Source of the DNA: Actinopolymorpha singaporensis
GTDB taxonomy: Bacteria > Actinomycetota > Actinomycetes > Propionibacteriales > Actinopolymorphaceae
Length of the DNA: 64,000 bases
Assembly (NCBI RefSeq): GCF_900104745.1
Contig: NZ_LT629732.1
Span: forward strand, 1,240,001 to 1,304,000
Direction: 5' to 3'
The translations under genes and the position numbers were made by a program. Under the pieces are notes generated by a model. The model saw only the letters and a program-made list of their open reading frames with translations. It made no database searches and was not told the DNA's origin. Each line of letters opens with the position of its first letter. The stretch's first letter is position 1. Shown here one piece after another: positions 16,144-23,990 of the stretch.

Positions 16144-17058
16144 ATGCCGGTCATCGAGGTGTCCCACCTGCACAAGCGGTACGGCGACAAGGTCGCGGTC
16201 GACGACGTGTCGCTGACGGTGGAGGCCGGTGAGATCTTCGGCATCCTCGGCCCCAACGGGGCGGGCAAGACGACGACCGTCGAGTGTGTGAGCGGGTTGC
16301 GGACCGCCGACGCCGGTGAGCTGCGGGTGCTGGGGCTCGACCCGCGCCGCGACCGCGATCGCGCCGCTCTCCGCGAACGCCTCGGCTGTCAGCTTCAGGA
16401 GAGCGAGCTGCCCGATCGGCTGCGGGTGCGGGAGGCACTGGAGCTGTACGCCTCCTTCTATCGAGCCCCGGCGGACTGGCGGGAGCTGACCGAACGGCTC
16501 GGCCTGGCCGGCCAGCGCGACACGGCGTTCGCGAAGCTGTCCGGCGGGCAGAAGCAGCGGGTCTCCATCGCGCTTGCCCTGATCGGCAACCCGGAGGTCG
16601 CCATCCTCGACGAGCTGACCACCGGTCTGGACCCACAGGCGCGCCGGGACACCTGGAGCCTGATCGAGCAGGTCCGCGACAGCGGCGTCACGATCGTGCT
16701 GGTCACCCACTTCATGGCCGAGGCCGAACGCCTCTGCGATCGGCTGGCGGTGATCGACTCGGGCCGGGTGGTCGCGGTGGACACCCCCGCCGGCCTGGTG
16801 GCCCGCACAGGTGGCGAGCAGCGGATCAGGTTCCGGCCGTCGACGAAACTGCCCGACGACGTCTTCGCGGACCTGCCCGAGGTGACCGGTGTGAGCCGGA
16901 CGGGCGACCTGGTGGTCGTCACCGGGACCGGTGACGTTCTGGCCGCCGTCACCTCCGCCCTGGCCCGGCAGCAGGTCCTCGCCCACGACCTCCGGGTGGA
17001 GCAGGCCAGCCTGGACGACGCGTTCGTCGAGCTCACCGGCCGGACCCTGTCGAACTGA
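16144..17058 (+). CDS. ABC-2 type exporter, ATP-binding subunit (DrrA-like)
   Basis: A 304-residue ABC ATPase. It has Walker A GPNGAGKTT, the Q loop in GCQLQESELPDRL, the signature KLSGGQKQRVSIALAL, Walker B VAILDELTTGLD, and the H loop LVTHFMAEAE. A DrrA-type C-terminal extension (about 220-304) ends VEQASLDDAFVELTGR. Together with the following permease it should export a hydrophobic compound or lipid. ATG 16144 begins the recognisable domain; the open frame extends upstream only as an antisense shadow of the MocR gene. First gene of a four-gene operon with the permease and a two-component system. Confidence 0.92.
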   Translation: MPVIEVSHLHKRYGDKVAVDDVSLTVEAGEIFGILGPNGAGKTTTVECVSGLRTADAGELRVLGLDPRRDRDRAALRERLGCQLQESELPDRLRVREALELYASFYRAPADWRELTERLGLAGQRDTAFAKLSGGQKQRVSIALALIGNPEVAILDELTTGLDPQARRDTWSLIEQVRDSGVTIVLVTHFMAEAERLCDRLAVIDSGRVVAVDTPAGLVARTGGEQRIRFRPSTKLPDDVFADLPEVTGVSRTGDLVVVTGTGDVLAAVTSALARQQVLAHDLRVEQASLDDAFVELTGRTLSN

Positions 17059-17090
17059 CCGTCAAGAGACAACGGAAAGAAAGAGGAACC

Positions 17091-17834
17091 ATGTCCGTCC
17101 TGTCCGGCCTGGCCAAGCTCACCGCTGTGGAGGCCAAGCTGTTCCTCCGCGAGACCGGGATGGCGGTCCTGACCATCGCCTTCCCCACGCTGCTCCTCGT
17201 CGTCCTCGGCCTGATCCCCGCCCTGCGCAGGCCGGACGAACTGTTCGGCGGCATGCGCTTCGTGGACGTGTTCATGCCCTCGCTGATCGTTCTGGTGCTC
17301 GCCCTGCTCGGGGTGAACACGATGCCGACCCGGCTGGCGGGCTACCGGGAGAAGGGCATCCTGCGCCGGCTGTCGACCACGCCGGTGCACCCGCGCAACC
17401 TGCTCGCCGCCCAGCTCGTGGTGAACGCCGTCGTCGCGCTGGTCGCCGTCGGCCTGCTGATGCTCGTCGGGTACCTCGCCTTCGACGTGCCGATGCCGCG
17501 CCACCCGCTCGGCTTCGCCGCCGCCCTGCTGGTCGGCGGGGGCTCGATGTTCGCGCTGGGGACGCTGGCGGCGGCCACCGCGCCGACGACCCGCGCGGTC
17601 GCCGCGATCGCGATGCCGATCTACTTCGTGTGCATGTTCCTCGGCGGGGTGTTCCTGCCGCGGTACCTGCTGCCCGACCTGGTGGTGACGCTCGGTCGGT
17701 ACGCCCCTCCGGGGGTGCAGGCGCTGCAGGACGCCTGGACCGGCGGCGGCCCGCAGGTGCTCCAGCTGGCGATAATGGCGGCGATCGCCGCGGTCGCGGC
17801 CGCGGTCGCCGCCCGGTTGTTCCGGTGGGAGTGA
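17091..17834 (+). CDS. ABC-2 type exporter, permease subunit
   Basis: A 247-residue membrane protein with about six transmembrane helices, ABC-2 layout. It has a cytoplasmic N-terminus, TIAFPTLLLVVLGLIPAL, a conserved central segment YREKGILRRLSTTPVHPRNLLAAQL, and a late pair of helices with FLGGVFLPRYLLP. GGAAAGAAAGAGGAACC precedes the ATG, and 32 bases separate it from the ATPase gene. The REKG...RLSTTP motif is typical of DrrB-like permeases of antibiotic or lipid exporters. Confidence 0.9.
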   Translation: MSVLSGLAKLTAVEAKLFLRETGMAVLTIAFPTLLLVVLGLIPALRRPDELFGGMRFVDVFMPSLIVLVLALLGVNTMPTRLAGYREKGILRRLSTTPVHPRNLLAAQLVVNAVVALVAVGLLMLVGYLAFDVPMPRHPLGFAAALLVGGGSMFALGTLAAATAPTTRAVAAIAMPIYFVCMFLGGVFLPRYLLPDLVVTLGRYAPPGVQALQDAWTGGGPQVLQLAIMAAIAAVAAAVAARLFRWE

Positions 17835-17923
17835 CCCCGGCGACGCTCGCGGGAGCGCGGCGAGCGCGTAGGGCCGGTGGATCCCCCAGCGGCAGCGCCG
17901 TGATCAGGGAAGGAGGCGGTCCG

Positions 17924-19342
17924 ATGGCCTCGTGGCGGTCCAGCCTCCGGTCGTGGGAGCGCTTGGAGAGCCCGGTCTACTCCGCTCTTCCGTACGTCCT
18001 GCTGGCCGTGTCCCTGGTGCCCACTGCCATCCAGGCAGGCGGCTCGTGGCCGACGTTGCGGATCTCGGTCGGCCTCGCCGTCCTGGCCGCCGCGTGGGTG
18101 TACGTGTGGCTGACCCGGCGGCCCACCCTGGCCGAGCGCCCGGCGTACGGCCGCATCTACTTCGCCGGCTTCCTCGTCCTGGCTGCCGCGCTGGTGGTGC
18201 AGAGCCCGTGGTTCGGGATCTTCGTCTGGGTCGGATACGTGCACGCGGGCGCGTTCCTGCGTGGCCGGTGGAGGTACGCCGGGATCGCCGCGACCGGGCT
18301 GCTCGCCGCGGCCTCCCAGGCCGGCGGCGGGCTGCCCACGCTGGACCCGGAGTACCTCGCGGCGGTCGGCGTGCTCCTGGTGGTCAACGTCGGTATCGCC
18401 GGCACGGTCACCTTCTTCGCCCTGGTCAACGAACGCGAGCACGAGGAACGCCGGCGGACCGTCGCCGAGCTGGCCGAGGCCAACCAGCGGCTGCAGGACG
18501 CCCTCGCCGAGAACGCCGGTCTGCACACCCAGCTGCTCACCCAGGCGCGCGAGGCCGGGATCCTGGACGAACGCCAGCGGATGGCCCGGGAGATCCACGA
18601 CACCCTCGCCCAGGGGCTGACCGGCATCATCACCCAGCTCGAGGCGGCGGCCCTGGCGGGACCGGGCGACGCGGGTGCCGGTGCGCGTGCCGGTGCCGAC
18701 GTCGAGGCGTGGCGGCGGCACCTGGACAACGCCACCCGGCTGGCCCGGGAGAGCCTGTCGGAGGCTCGGCGTTCGGTGCGGGCGATCCGGCCGGAGGCGC
18801 TGGAGACCGCCCGGCTGCCCGAGGCCCTCGCCGAGGTCGCCGGGCGCTGGTCGGCCCTGCACGGCGTGACCGCCGAGGTCACCACGACCGGCACCGCCCG
18901 CCCCCTGCACCCGGAGGTGGAGGTGGCGTTGCTGCGGACCGCGCAGGAGGCGCTGGCGAACGTCGCCAAGCACGCCCGGGCGACGCGGGTCGGGCTGACC
19001 CTGTCCTACATGGAGGACGTCGTGTCGCTGGACGTCCGCGACGACGGGATCGGGTTCGTCCCGGACCAGTTCGCCGGTCAGCTGCCGGTGGCCGTGCCGG
19101 CGCAGGTCGGCGGCCCGGTGCCGGACCGAACCAGCGTGCCCGCCACGAACGGCGAGGCCCCCTCCGGCGCCGACCCCGACACCGACCCCGACACCGACCC
19201 CGGCCCGGGCCACTACGGCCTGACCGCGATGCGGCAACGCATACAACGGCTGGCCGGACGGTTCGAGGTGGAGTCCGAGCCGGGCGCCGGCACCGCCCTG
19301 TCCGCCGTCGTACCCGCGATCGACGCAGGTGGTACGCCATGA
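17924..19342 (+). CDS. NarL-type sensor histidine kinase
   Basis: A 472-residue kinase. Its membrane sensor has about five to six helices (residues 20-160), followed by a coiled-coil linker. The HisKA_3 dimerisation domain carries the phosphoacceptor His225 in MAREIHDTLAQGLTGII, and the ATPase domain ends HYGLTAMRQRIQRLAG. A Thr/Asp/Pro repeat (DTDPDTDPGPG) is inserted before the last ATPase motif. AGGGAAGGAGG supports ATG 17924. The stop overlaps the response-regulator start (ATGA). The arrangement exporter-permease-kinase-regulator resembles the LnrJKLMN-type lipid-sensing systems of Bacillus, so self-regulated export is a reasonable inference. Confidence 0.9.
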   Translation: MASWRSSLRSWERLESPVYSALPYVLLAVSLVPTAIQAGGSWPTLRISVGLAVLAAAWVYVWLTRRPTLAERPAYGRIYFAGFLVLAAALVVQSPWFGIFVWVGYVHAGAFLRGRWRYAGIAATGLLAAASQAGGGLPTLDPEYLAAVGVLLVVNVGIAGTVTFFALVNEREHEERRRTVAELAEANQRLQDALAENAGLHTQLLTQAREAGILDERQRMAREIHDTLAQGLTGIITQLEAAALAGPGDAGAGARAGADVEAWRRHLDNATRLARESLSEARRSVRAIRPEALETARLPEALAEVAGRWSALHGVTAEVTTTGTARPLHPEVEVALLRTAQEALANVAKHARATRVGLTLSYMEDVVSLDVRDDGIGFVPDQFAGQLPVAVPAQVGGPVPDRTSVPATNGEAPSGADPDTDPDTDPGPGHYGLTAMRQRIQRLAGRFEVESEPGAGTALSAVVPAIDAGGTP

Positions 19343-20028
19343 CGACCCGGCCCGCGCCGGCCCCGCCGCCGACACCCTCTGATCCGATCCGGGTGCTGAT
19401 CGTGGACGACCATCCCGTCGTCCGCGACGGCCTGCACGGGATGTTCGGCGCCGATCCGAGGTTCGAGGTGCTGGGCGAAGCCGCCGACGGCGCCGAGGCG
19501 GTGCGCCTGGTGGCGCAGCTGCGGCCGGACGTCGTCCTGATGGACCTGCGGATGCCGGTGATGGACGGGGTCACGGCGATCACCCGGCTGGCCGAGACCG
19601 GTACGCCGGCCCGGGTGCTGGTGCTCACGACGTACGACACCGACAGCGACGTGGTGACCGCGATCGAGGCGGGCGCGACCGGATACCTCCTCAAGGACGC
19701 GCCCCGCGAGGAACTGTTCCGCGCGGTGGTGGCGGCCGCGCGCGGGGAGGCGGTGCTGTCCCCGGCGGTGGCGACGCGGCTGCTCGGCCAGGTCCGCCGT
19801 CCGACCGTGGAGCCGTTGAGTCAGCGGGAGCTGGAGGTGCTCGGCCTGATCGCGCGCGGCTCGACCAACCGCGAGGCGGCCGCCAGGCTGTTCATCAGCG
19901 AGGCGACCGTCAAGACGCACCTGCTGCACATCTACGGCAAGCTCGGGGTGAACGACCGGGCCGCCGCCGTGGCAGTCGCGTTCGACCGAGGACTACTCGG
20001 GCGTGTCACGCCCCCCGGGCGAAGCTGA
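19339..20028 (+). CDS. NarL/LuxR-type response regulator
   Basis: A 229-residue regulator. The receiver domain begins IRVLIVDDHPVVRDGL and has the phosphoacceptor Asp in VVLMDLRMPVMDG and the Lys in YLLKDAPREELF. The C-terminal LuxR helix-turn-helix is LSQRELEVLGLIARGSTNREAAARLFISEATVKTHLLHIYGKLGV. It is the partner of the kinase by ATGA overlap and probably activates the upstream exporter operon. Its last 97 bases overlap the end of the oppositely transcribed FAD oxidoreductase gene. Confidence 0.93.
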   Translation: MTTRPAPAPPPTPSDPIRVLIVDDHPVVRDGLHGMFGADPRFEVLGEAADGAEAVRLVAQLRPDVVLMDLRMPVMDGVTAITRLAETGTPARVLVLTTYDTDSDVVTAIEAGATGYLLKDAPREELFRAVVAAARGEAVLSPAVATRLLGQVRRPTVEPLSQRELEVLGLIARGSTNREAAARLFISEATVKTHLLHIYGKLGVNDRAAAVAVAFDRGLLGRVTPPGRS

Positions 20029-21188
20029 GCGAGCGCCAGTTCGGCGGCCGTTCTCGCGCTGGCCATCGTCACCTCGCCGAGCATGCCCGGCGCGGCCACC
20101 TGGTCGCCGACGAGGAAGACGCCGTCGCCGCGGTCGATCGCCGGCCGGTCCCGCCAACTGGTCCCGGGCAGGTCCACCGCGCCCGTACGCCCGGACGCCA
20201 CCGCGTCGCGGCGCCACGTCACCCGCTCCCGCCAGCCGGGCAGGGCCAGGTCGAGCGTCGACTCCAGCCGGGCGAGGCCGGCCGCCTTCGACTCACCCGG
20301 CCGCAGCGGCAGCTGGGCCTGGACCAGGGAGTGTCCGGCCGGGGCGAGGGAGGGGTCGGGGACGGTGACGCGTTCGACGAAGCCCGCCTCGTCCAGGTCG
20401 AACACGATGAACGGGTCACCTCGCCGATCACGCAGGCCCAGGTCGAGCAGCACCGCCCGGCCACTCTCCCAGGTCAGCGCGGGGTCGCGGAGCAGCCGCC
20501 GGGCCGCGGCCAGCGAGGTGGCCACGATCACCGGTGTCTTCGTCGGTACGGCGTCGACCCGGGCGCCGGTCTCGATGGCGACGCCCAGGTCACGGGCCCT
20601 CGCCGCGAGCCGGTCGACCAGTGCCTGCCAGCCGCCGACAACGTAGCGCGCGGCGGGCCGGCCGGGCCGGACGAGTCGCTGGAACCGTTCCCAGACGTAC
20701 GCCGCGGACAGCCTCCCCGGATCGAAGTCGTACACCGTCACGCCGGTGGCGGCAGCCACCGCGGCCGCGGCCCGGTCACCGAACCGGCCGGTCGCCCAGC
20801 TGGTGAAGTCCTGGTCGACGGGTGCCCGTAGGCGCCGGTGGGCCGCGGCCGCGAGTACGCCCCGGGGCGGAAGCGCGCGCAGCCTGCCGTCGTGGCGAAA
20901 CCGCAGCCGGAACGTCGCACCCAGCGGCGCCGGGCGAGCCGTGTCGGTCAGCCCGCGTTCGGCCAGCCAGGACCACTGGAGGCCGTCGCGGTAGAGGGCG
21001 TGCGGGCCGTCGTTCGCGACGTACGGCTCGTCCGTCGAACGCGCCCGGCCGCCCAGCGTGCGGTGGGCCTCGAGGAGCCGGACCCGGGCACCCTCCTCCG
21101 CCGCCGCGACCGCGGCCACCAGCCCGCCCAGTCCGCCACCGATCACGGTGAGGTCCGCGAGCTCGGCGCGGTCGGTCCGGTGCGTCAT
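19932..21188 (-). CDS. FAD-dependent oxidoreductase (amine oxidase / phytoene desaturase-like)
   Basis: A 418-residue flavoprotein. The N-terminal dinucleotide-binding site is TVIGGGLGGLVAAVAAAEEGARVRLLE, followed by the RLGGRARS-type motif (TLGGRARS). A C-terminal FAD motif, GDGVFLVGDQVAAPGMLGEV, matches the amine-oxidase/desaturase superfamily. The substrate is unknown. An ECF41-type promoter lies upstream and the ECF41 sigma gene is the next gene upstream on the same strand, so this is the likely sigma target. Its 3' end overlaps the response-regulator gene by 97 bases; the residues encoded there are low-complexity and may be dispensable. Confidence 0.87.
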   Translation of the reverse strand: MTHRTDRAELADLTVIGGGLGGLVAAVAAAEEGARVRLLEAHRTLGGRARSTDEPYVANDGPHALYRDGLQWSWLAERGLTDTARPAPLGATFRLRFRHDGRLRALPPRGVLAAAAHRRLRAPVDQDFTSWATGRFGDRAAAAVAAATGVTVYDFDPGRLSAAYVWERFQRLVRPGRPAARYVVGGWQALVDRLAARARDLGVAIETGARVDAVPTKTPVIVATSLAAARRLLRDPALTWESGRAVLLDLGLRDRRGDPFIVFDLDEAGFVERVTVPDPSLAPAGHSLVQAQLPLRPGESKAAGLARLESTLDLALPGWRERVTWRRDAVASGRTGAVDLPGTSWRDRPAIDRGDGVFLVGDQVAAPGMLGEVTMASARTAAELALAQLRPGGVTRPSSPRSNATATAAARSFTPSLP

Positions 21189-21243
21189 GGTTCCCCCTTC
21201 GTTGAGGTGCCGCCCGCGTGGCTTCGCGGGCGGACACCAGCAC

Positions 21244-21270
21244 GACGGGGTACGCCGGCCGGACGTGACA
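21244..21270 (-). promoter_or_regulatory. ECF41-type promoter for the FAD oxidoreductase gene
   Basis: Read on the minus strand, TGTCACG (21270-21264) is followed by exactly 16 bases and then CGTC (21247-21244). The published ECF41 consensus is TGTCACA, spacer about 16-18, CGTC. The element sits about 56 bases before the ATG, and the same element with the same spacing precedes the sigma gene itself. Confidence 0.75.
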
Positions 21271-21277
21271 CGCCTCG

Positions 21278-22240
21278 TCAGGGCCAGAGGCCGACCGGGT
21301 CGCCGACCCGCACGATGTCGTGCAGGCCGTGCAGTTTGTCCGGGTTGACCTGCACGTGGATTGTGCTTACCCGGCCGTCCACGACGTCCAGCGAGAACAC
21401 GCTGTGCGGCTCCCCGCGCGAGGTGACCACCAGCGCCAACCGCCCGTTGACGGATGCGAGGTAGGTGCGCGGCTCGGGTGGCGGCTTCTGGGCGATGCCG
21501 GCCAGGAAGCGGGCCACCTTGTCCGCGCCCTCGATGACGCGCAGGGCCGCCTTGGCAACGCCGCCGCCGTCGCTGTGCAGGGTGACGTCGGGGGCGAGGA
21601 GGTCCATCAGGCCGGCCAGGTCGCCGGAGTTGGCGGCCGCCAGGAAACGTTCGGTCGCGTCCCGCTGGGTGCTCCGATCTGTCTCGAACCTCGGCCGGCG
21701 GGCCTCCACGTGCTGACGGGCCCGCCGGGCGAGCTGGCGTACGGCATCCTCCGACCGGCCGAGCGTGCCGGCGATCTCGGCGTGGGAGAACCCGAACGCC
21801 TCCCGCAGCACGAACACCGCGCGCTCCAGCGGGGACAGCGTTTCCAGCACCACCAGCATCCCGAACGACACCGAGTCGGCCAGCGCCACGTCGTCGGCGA
21901 TGTCGGGTGCGGTGAGGATCGGCTCGGGCAGCCACGGCCCGACGTAGGTCTCCCGCCGGTGCTGGGCGCTGCGCAGCCGGTCGACGGCGAGGTGGGTCAC
22001 CACGCGGACGAGGTACGCGCGGGGATCCCGCACACTCGCGTGGTCCACCTCGCGCCACCGCAGCCAGGCGTCCTGGACCACGTCCTCCGCGTCGACCGCC
22101 CGGCCGAGCACGCGGTAGGCGACCCCGAACAGCAGGTCCCGCTGCTCGTCGAAGACCGCCGTCGGGTCGCCGGCGTCGACCGGATTCCCCGCCTGGGATT
22201 CGGTCTCGCCGGGAGGTCCGGGCTCGTGCGCCGTGGTCAT
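21278..22240 (-). CDS. ECF41-type sigma factor with SnoaL-like C-terminal domain (SigJ-like)
   Basis: A 320-residue sigma factor. Region 2 (FGVAYRVLGRAVDAEDVVQDAWLRWREV) and region 4 (LSPLERAVFVLREAFGFSHAEIAGTLGRSEDAVRQLARRARQHV) occupy about residues 30-200. A SnoaL/NTF2-like C-terminal domain (about 205-320) carries the DGGG-x-x-K motif (LHSDGGGVAKAALR) typical of ECF41 proteins. In that group the extra domain replaces a separate anti-sigma factor and tunes activity. AGGAG precedes ATG 22238-22240 with good spacing, so I prefer it over the ATG two codons earlier. It is probably autoregulated from its own ECF41-type promoter. Confidence 0.92.
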   Translation of the reverse strand: MTTAHEPGPPGETESQAGNPVDAGDPTAVFDEQRDLLFGVAYRVLGRAVDAEDVVQDAWLRWREVDHASVRDPRAYLVRVVTHLAVDRLRSAQHRRETYVGPWLPEPILTAPDIADDVALADSVSFGMLVVLETLSPLERAVFVLREAFGFSHAEIAGTLGRSEDAVRQLARRARQHVEARRPRFETDRSTQRDATERFLAAANSGDLAGLMDLLAPDVTLHSDGGGVAKAALRVIEGADKVARFLAGIAQKPPPEPRTYLASVNGRLALVVTSRGEPHSVFSLDVVDGRVSTIHVQVNPDKLHGLHDIVRVGDPVGLWP

Positions 22241-22303
22241 GGCCATCTCTCCTGTCAGCAATCCCGCGCCGCCGCGCGTCGCGCGCCCGCGAGTTCGACC
22301 GTA

Positions 22304-22330
22304 GACGAGTCCGGTCCGGCGTTCGTGACA
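22304..22330 (-). promoter_or_regulatory. ECF41-type promoter for the sigma gene
   Basis: On the minus strand TGTCACG (22330-22324), a 16-base spacer and CGTC (22307-22304) reproduce the element found before the FAD oxidoreductase gene. It lies about 64 bases upstream of the sigma ATG, implying autoregulation. Confidence 0.75.
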
Positions 22331-22420
22331 TGCCGGCGGATCGGTCGCGGCGTTCGGCAGGTTGGCGTCCTGCGGTTTGATGGGGGTACGGCGGGAGCCA
22401 CCTCGACGGAAGGACCACGC

Positions 22421-22909
22421 GTGAGCATCTACGACACCCCCGTACGAACGCTGGCCGGTGCACCCGGATCCCTGGCAGACCTGGCCGGGCGTGCCCTGCT
22501 GGTCGTCAACGTCGCGTCCAAGTGCGGCCTGACTCCGCAGTACACCGGTTTGGAGCGGCTGCACGAGCAGTACGCCGACCGCGGGTTCGCGGTCGTCGGT
22601 TTCCCGTGCAACCAGTTCGGCGGGCAGGAGCCCGGCACCGCCGAGGAGATCCAGGAGTTCTGCTCGACGACGTACGGCGTGACGTTCCCGATGTACGAGA
22701 AGGTCGAGGTCAACGGACCCAACCGGCACCCGATCTACGACGAGCTGACCGCCGTGCCCGACGCCGAGGGCGAGGCCGGCGACATCCAGTGGAACTTCGA
22801 GAAGTTCGTGATCTCACCGGACGGCAAGATCGTCGCGCGGTTCCGCCCCGGCACCGAGCCGGACGACCCCAAGCTGGTGGAGACGATCGAGCAGAACCTG
22901 CCGAGGTAG
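22421..22909 (+). CDS. Glutathione peroxidase family protein (thiol peroxidase)
   Basis: A 162-residue peroxidase. The peroxidatic Cys lies in NVASKCGLTPQYTGLE. The conserved Gln is in FPCNQFGGQEPG, which also supplies the resolving Cys, and the Trp/Asn in DIQWNFEKFVI. Selenocysteine is replaced by Cys, so reduction is most likely through thioredoxin or mycothiol rather than glutathione, which actinobacteria lack. GGAAGGA precedes GTG 22421. It diverges from the ECF41 sigma gene across 180 bases. Confidence 0.93.
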   Translation: MSIYDTPVRTLAGAPGSLADLAGRALLVVNVASKCGLTPQYTGLERLHEQYADRGFAVVGFPCNQFGGQEPGTAEEIQEFCSTTYGVTFPMYEKVEVNGPNRHPIYDELTAVPDAEGEAGDIQWNFEKFVISPDGKIVARFRPGTEPDDPKLVETIEQNLPR

Positions 22910-22927
22910 CCGCCGGGAGGGGGCGGG

Positions 22928-23809
22928 ATGCCCGACTACGGACGGGATCTGGCGTTCGGGTACTTCCTGGTCCCGAACGCCGCCGACCCGCTGCTGGACA
23001 CCGCCCGGGAGCTGGAGCGGGCCGGTTTCGACTGCATCGGAGTCCAGGACCACCCGTACCAGCGCCGGTACGTCGAGACCTGGACGCTGCTGGCGATGAT
23101 CGCCGCCCGCACCGAGCGGATCCGGGTCTTCCCGGACGTGGCCAACCTCGCCCTGCGCCCACCGGCGGTGCTGGCCAAGGCCGCGGCCAGCCTGGACGTG
23201 CTCAGCGGCGGGCGGTGCGAGCTCGGCCTCGGCAGCGGTGCGTTCTGGGACGCGATCGAGGCGTACGGCGGCACGCGGCGCACCCCCGGCGAGGCGATCA
23301 CCGGCCTCGGCGAGGCGATCGAGGTGATCCGGCTGCTGTGGAGCGGGCAGCGCGACCTGCGCTTCGAGGGCCGGTTCCACCGGCTCGCCGGGGCGACCTC
23401 AGGTCCGGTGCCCGCGCATCCGATCGGCATCTGGCTCGGTGCCCACGGTCCCCGTGCGCTCAGGTTGACCGGCCGGTCCGCCGACGGGTGGCTGCCCTCC
23501 CTCCGTGACGGTGACGTCGGCGCGCTGGTCGAGGGCGCGGCCCGGATCGACGAGGCCGCGCTGGCCGCGGGGCGCCGCCCGGCCGACGTACGCCGGGTGC
23601 TCAACGTCGCCGGAACGCTCACCGGCGGCCGGTCGGAGGGTCTTCTGCGCGGGCCCGCCGACCAGTGGGTGGACGAGCTCACCGACCTCGCCGTGGGGCT
23701 CGGCTTCGACACGTTCGTGTTGTGGGCGGAGGAACCGGAGCAGTGGCGGAGGTTCGCCGCGGAGGTGATCCCCGGCGTCCGCGCCCAGGTCGCGGCCGAA
23801 CGCGCCTGA
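22928..23809 (+). CDS. LLM-class F420/FMN-dependent oxidoreductase
   Basis: A 293-residue luciferase-like TIM-barrel protein. Family landmarks are FDCIGVQDHPYQRRYVETWTLLAMIAARTERIRVFP, ALRPPAVLAKAAASLDVLSGGRCELGLGSGAF, and IGIWLGAHGPRALRLTGRSADGW. It is probably an F420-dependent reductase or dehydrogenase; the substrate cannot be told. It begins 18 bases after the peroxidase stop, with GGGAGGGGGCGGG before the ATG, so it is likely co-transcribed with the peroxidase. Confidence 0.88.
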   Translation: MPDYGRDLAFGYFLVPNAADPLLDTARELERAGFDCIGVQDHPYQRRYVETWTLLAMIAARTERIRVFPDVANLALRPPAVLAKAAASLDVLSGGRCELGLGSGAFWDAIEAYGGTRRTPGEAITGLGEAIEVIRLLWSGQRDLRFEGRFHRLAGATSGPVPAHPIGIWLGAHGPRALRLTGRSADGWLPSLRDGDVGALVEGAARIDEAALAAGRRPADVRRVLNVAGTLTGGRSEGLLRGPADQWVDELTDLAVGLGFDTFVLWAEEPEQWRRFAAEVIPGVRAQVAAERA

Positions 23810-23990
23810 GCCCGGTCGCCACGGGGTGACGGTGGCTCCCCCGTTCGGGTGAACCTGCCTCCCCTCTCCGTCCAAGCACGCTCTCACCCCGGACGGCCGG
23901 CGTTACGTTGGCGGCTGTTGGCCACCGTGGCGGTCGTGGTGCCGGGCAGCCGTGCGCGGCTCGGGCGCCCCGCTCGGCGAGGGGAGCGGT

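Noticed and set aside
14365-16986. 873-codon open frame covering the MocR gene and part of the ABC ATPase gene
   Set aside because: The recognisable MocR protein begins at 15909; the 359 codons before it are antisense to the exporter ATPase.
19170-19205. GACACCGACCCC tandem repeat in the first histidine-kinase gene as a regulatory repeat
   Set aside because: It encodes an in-frame DTDPDTDP linker within the ATPase domain and has no sign of function outside coding.
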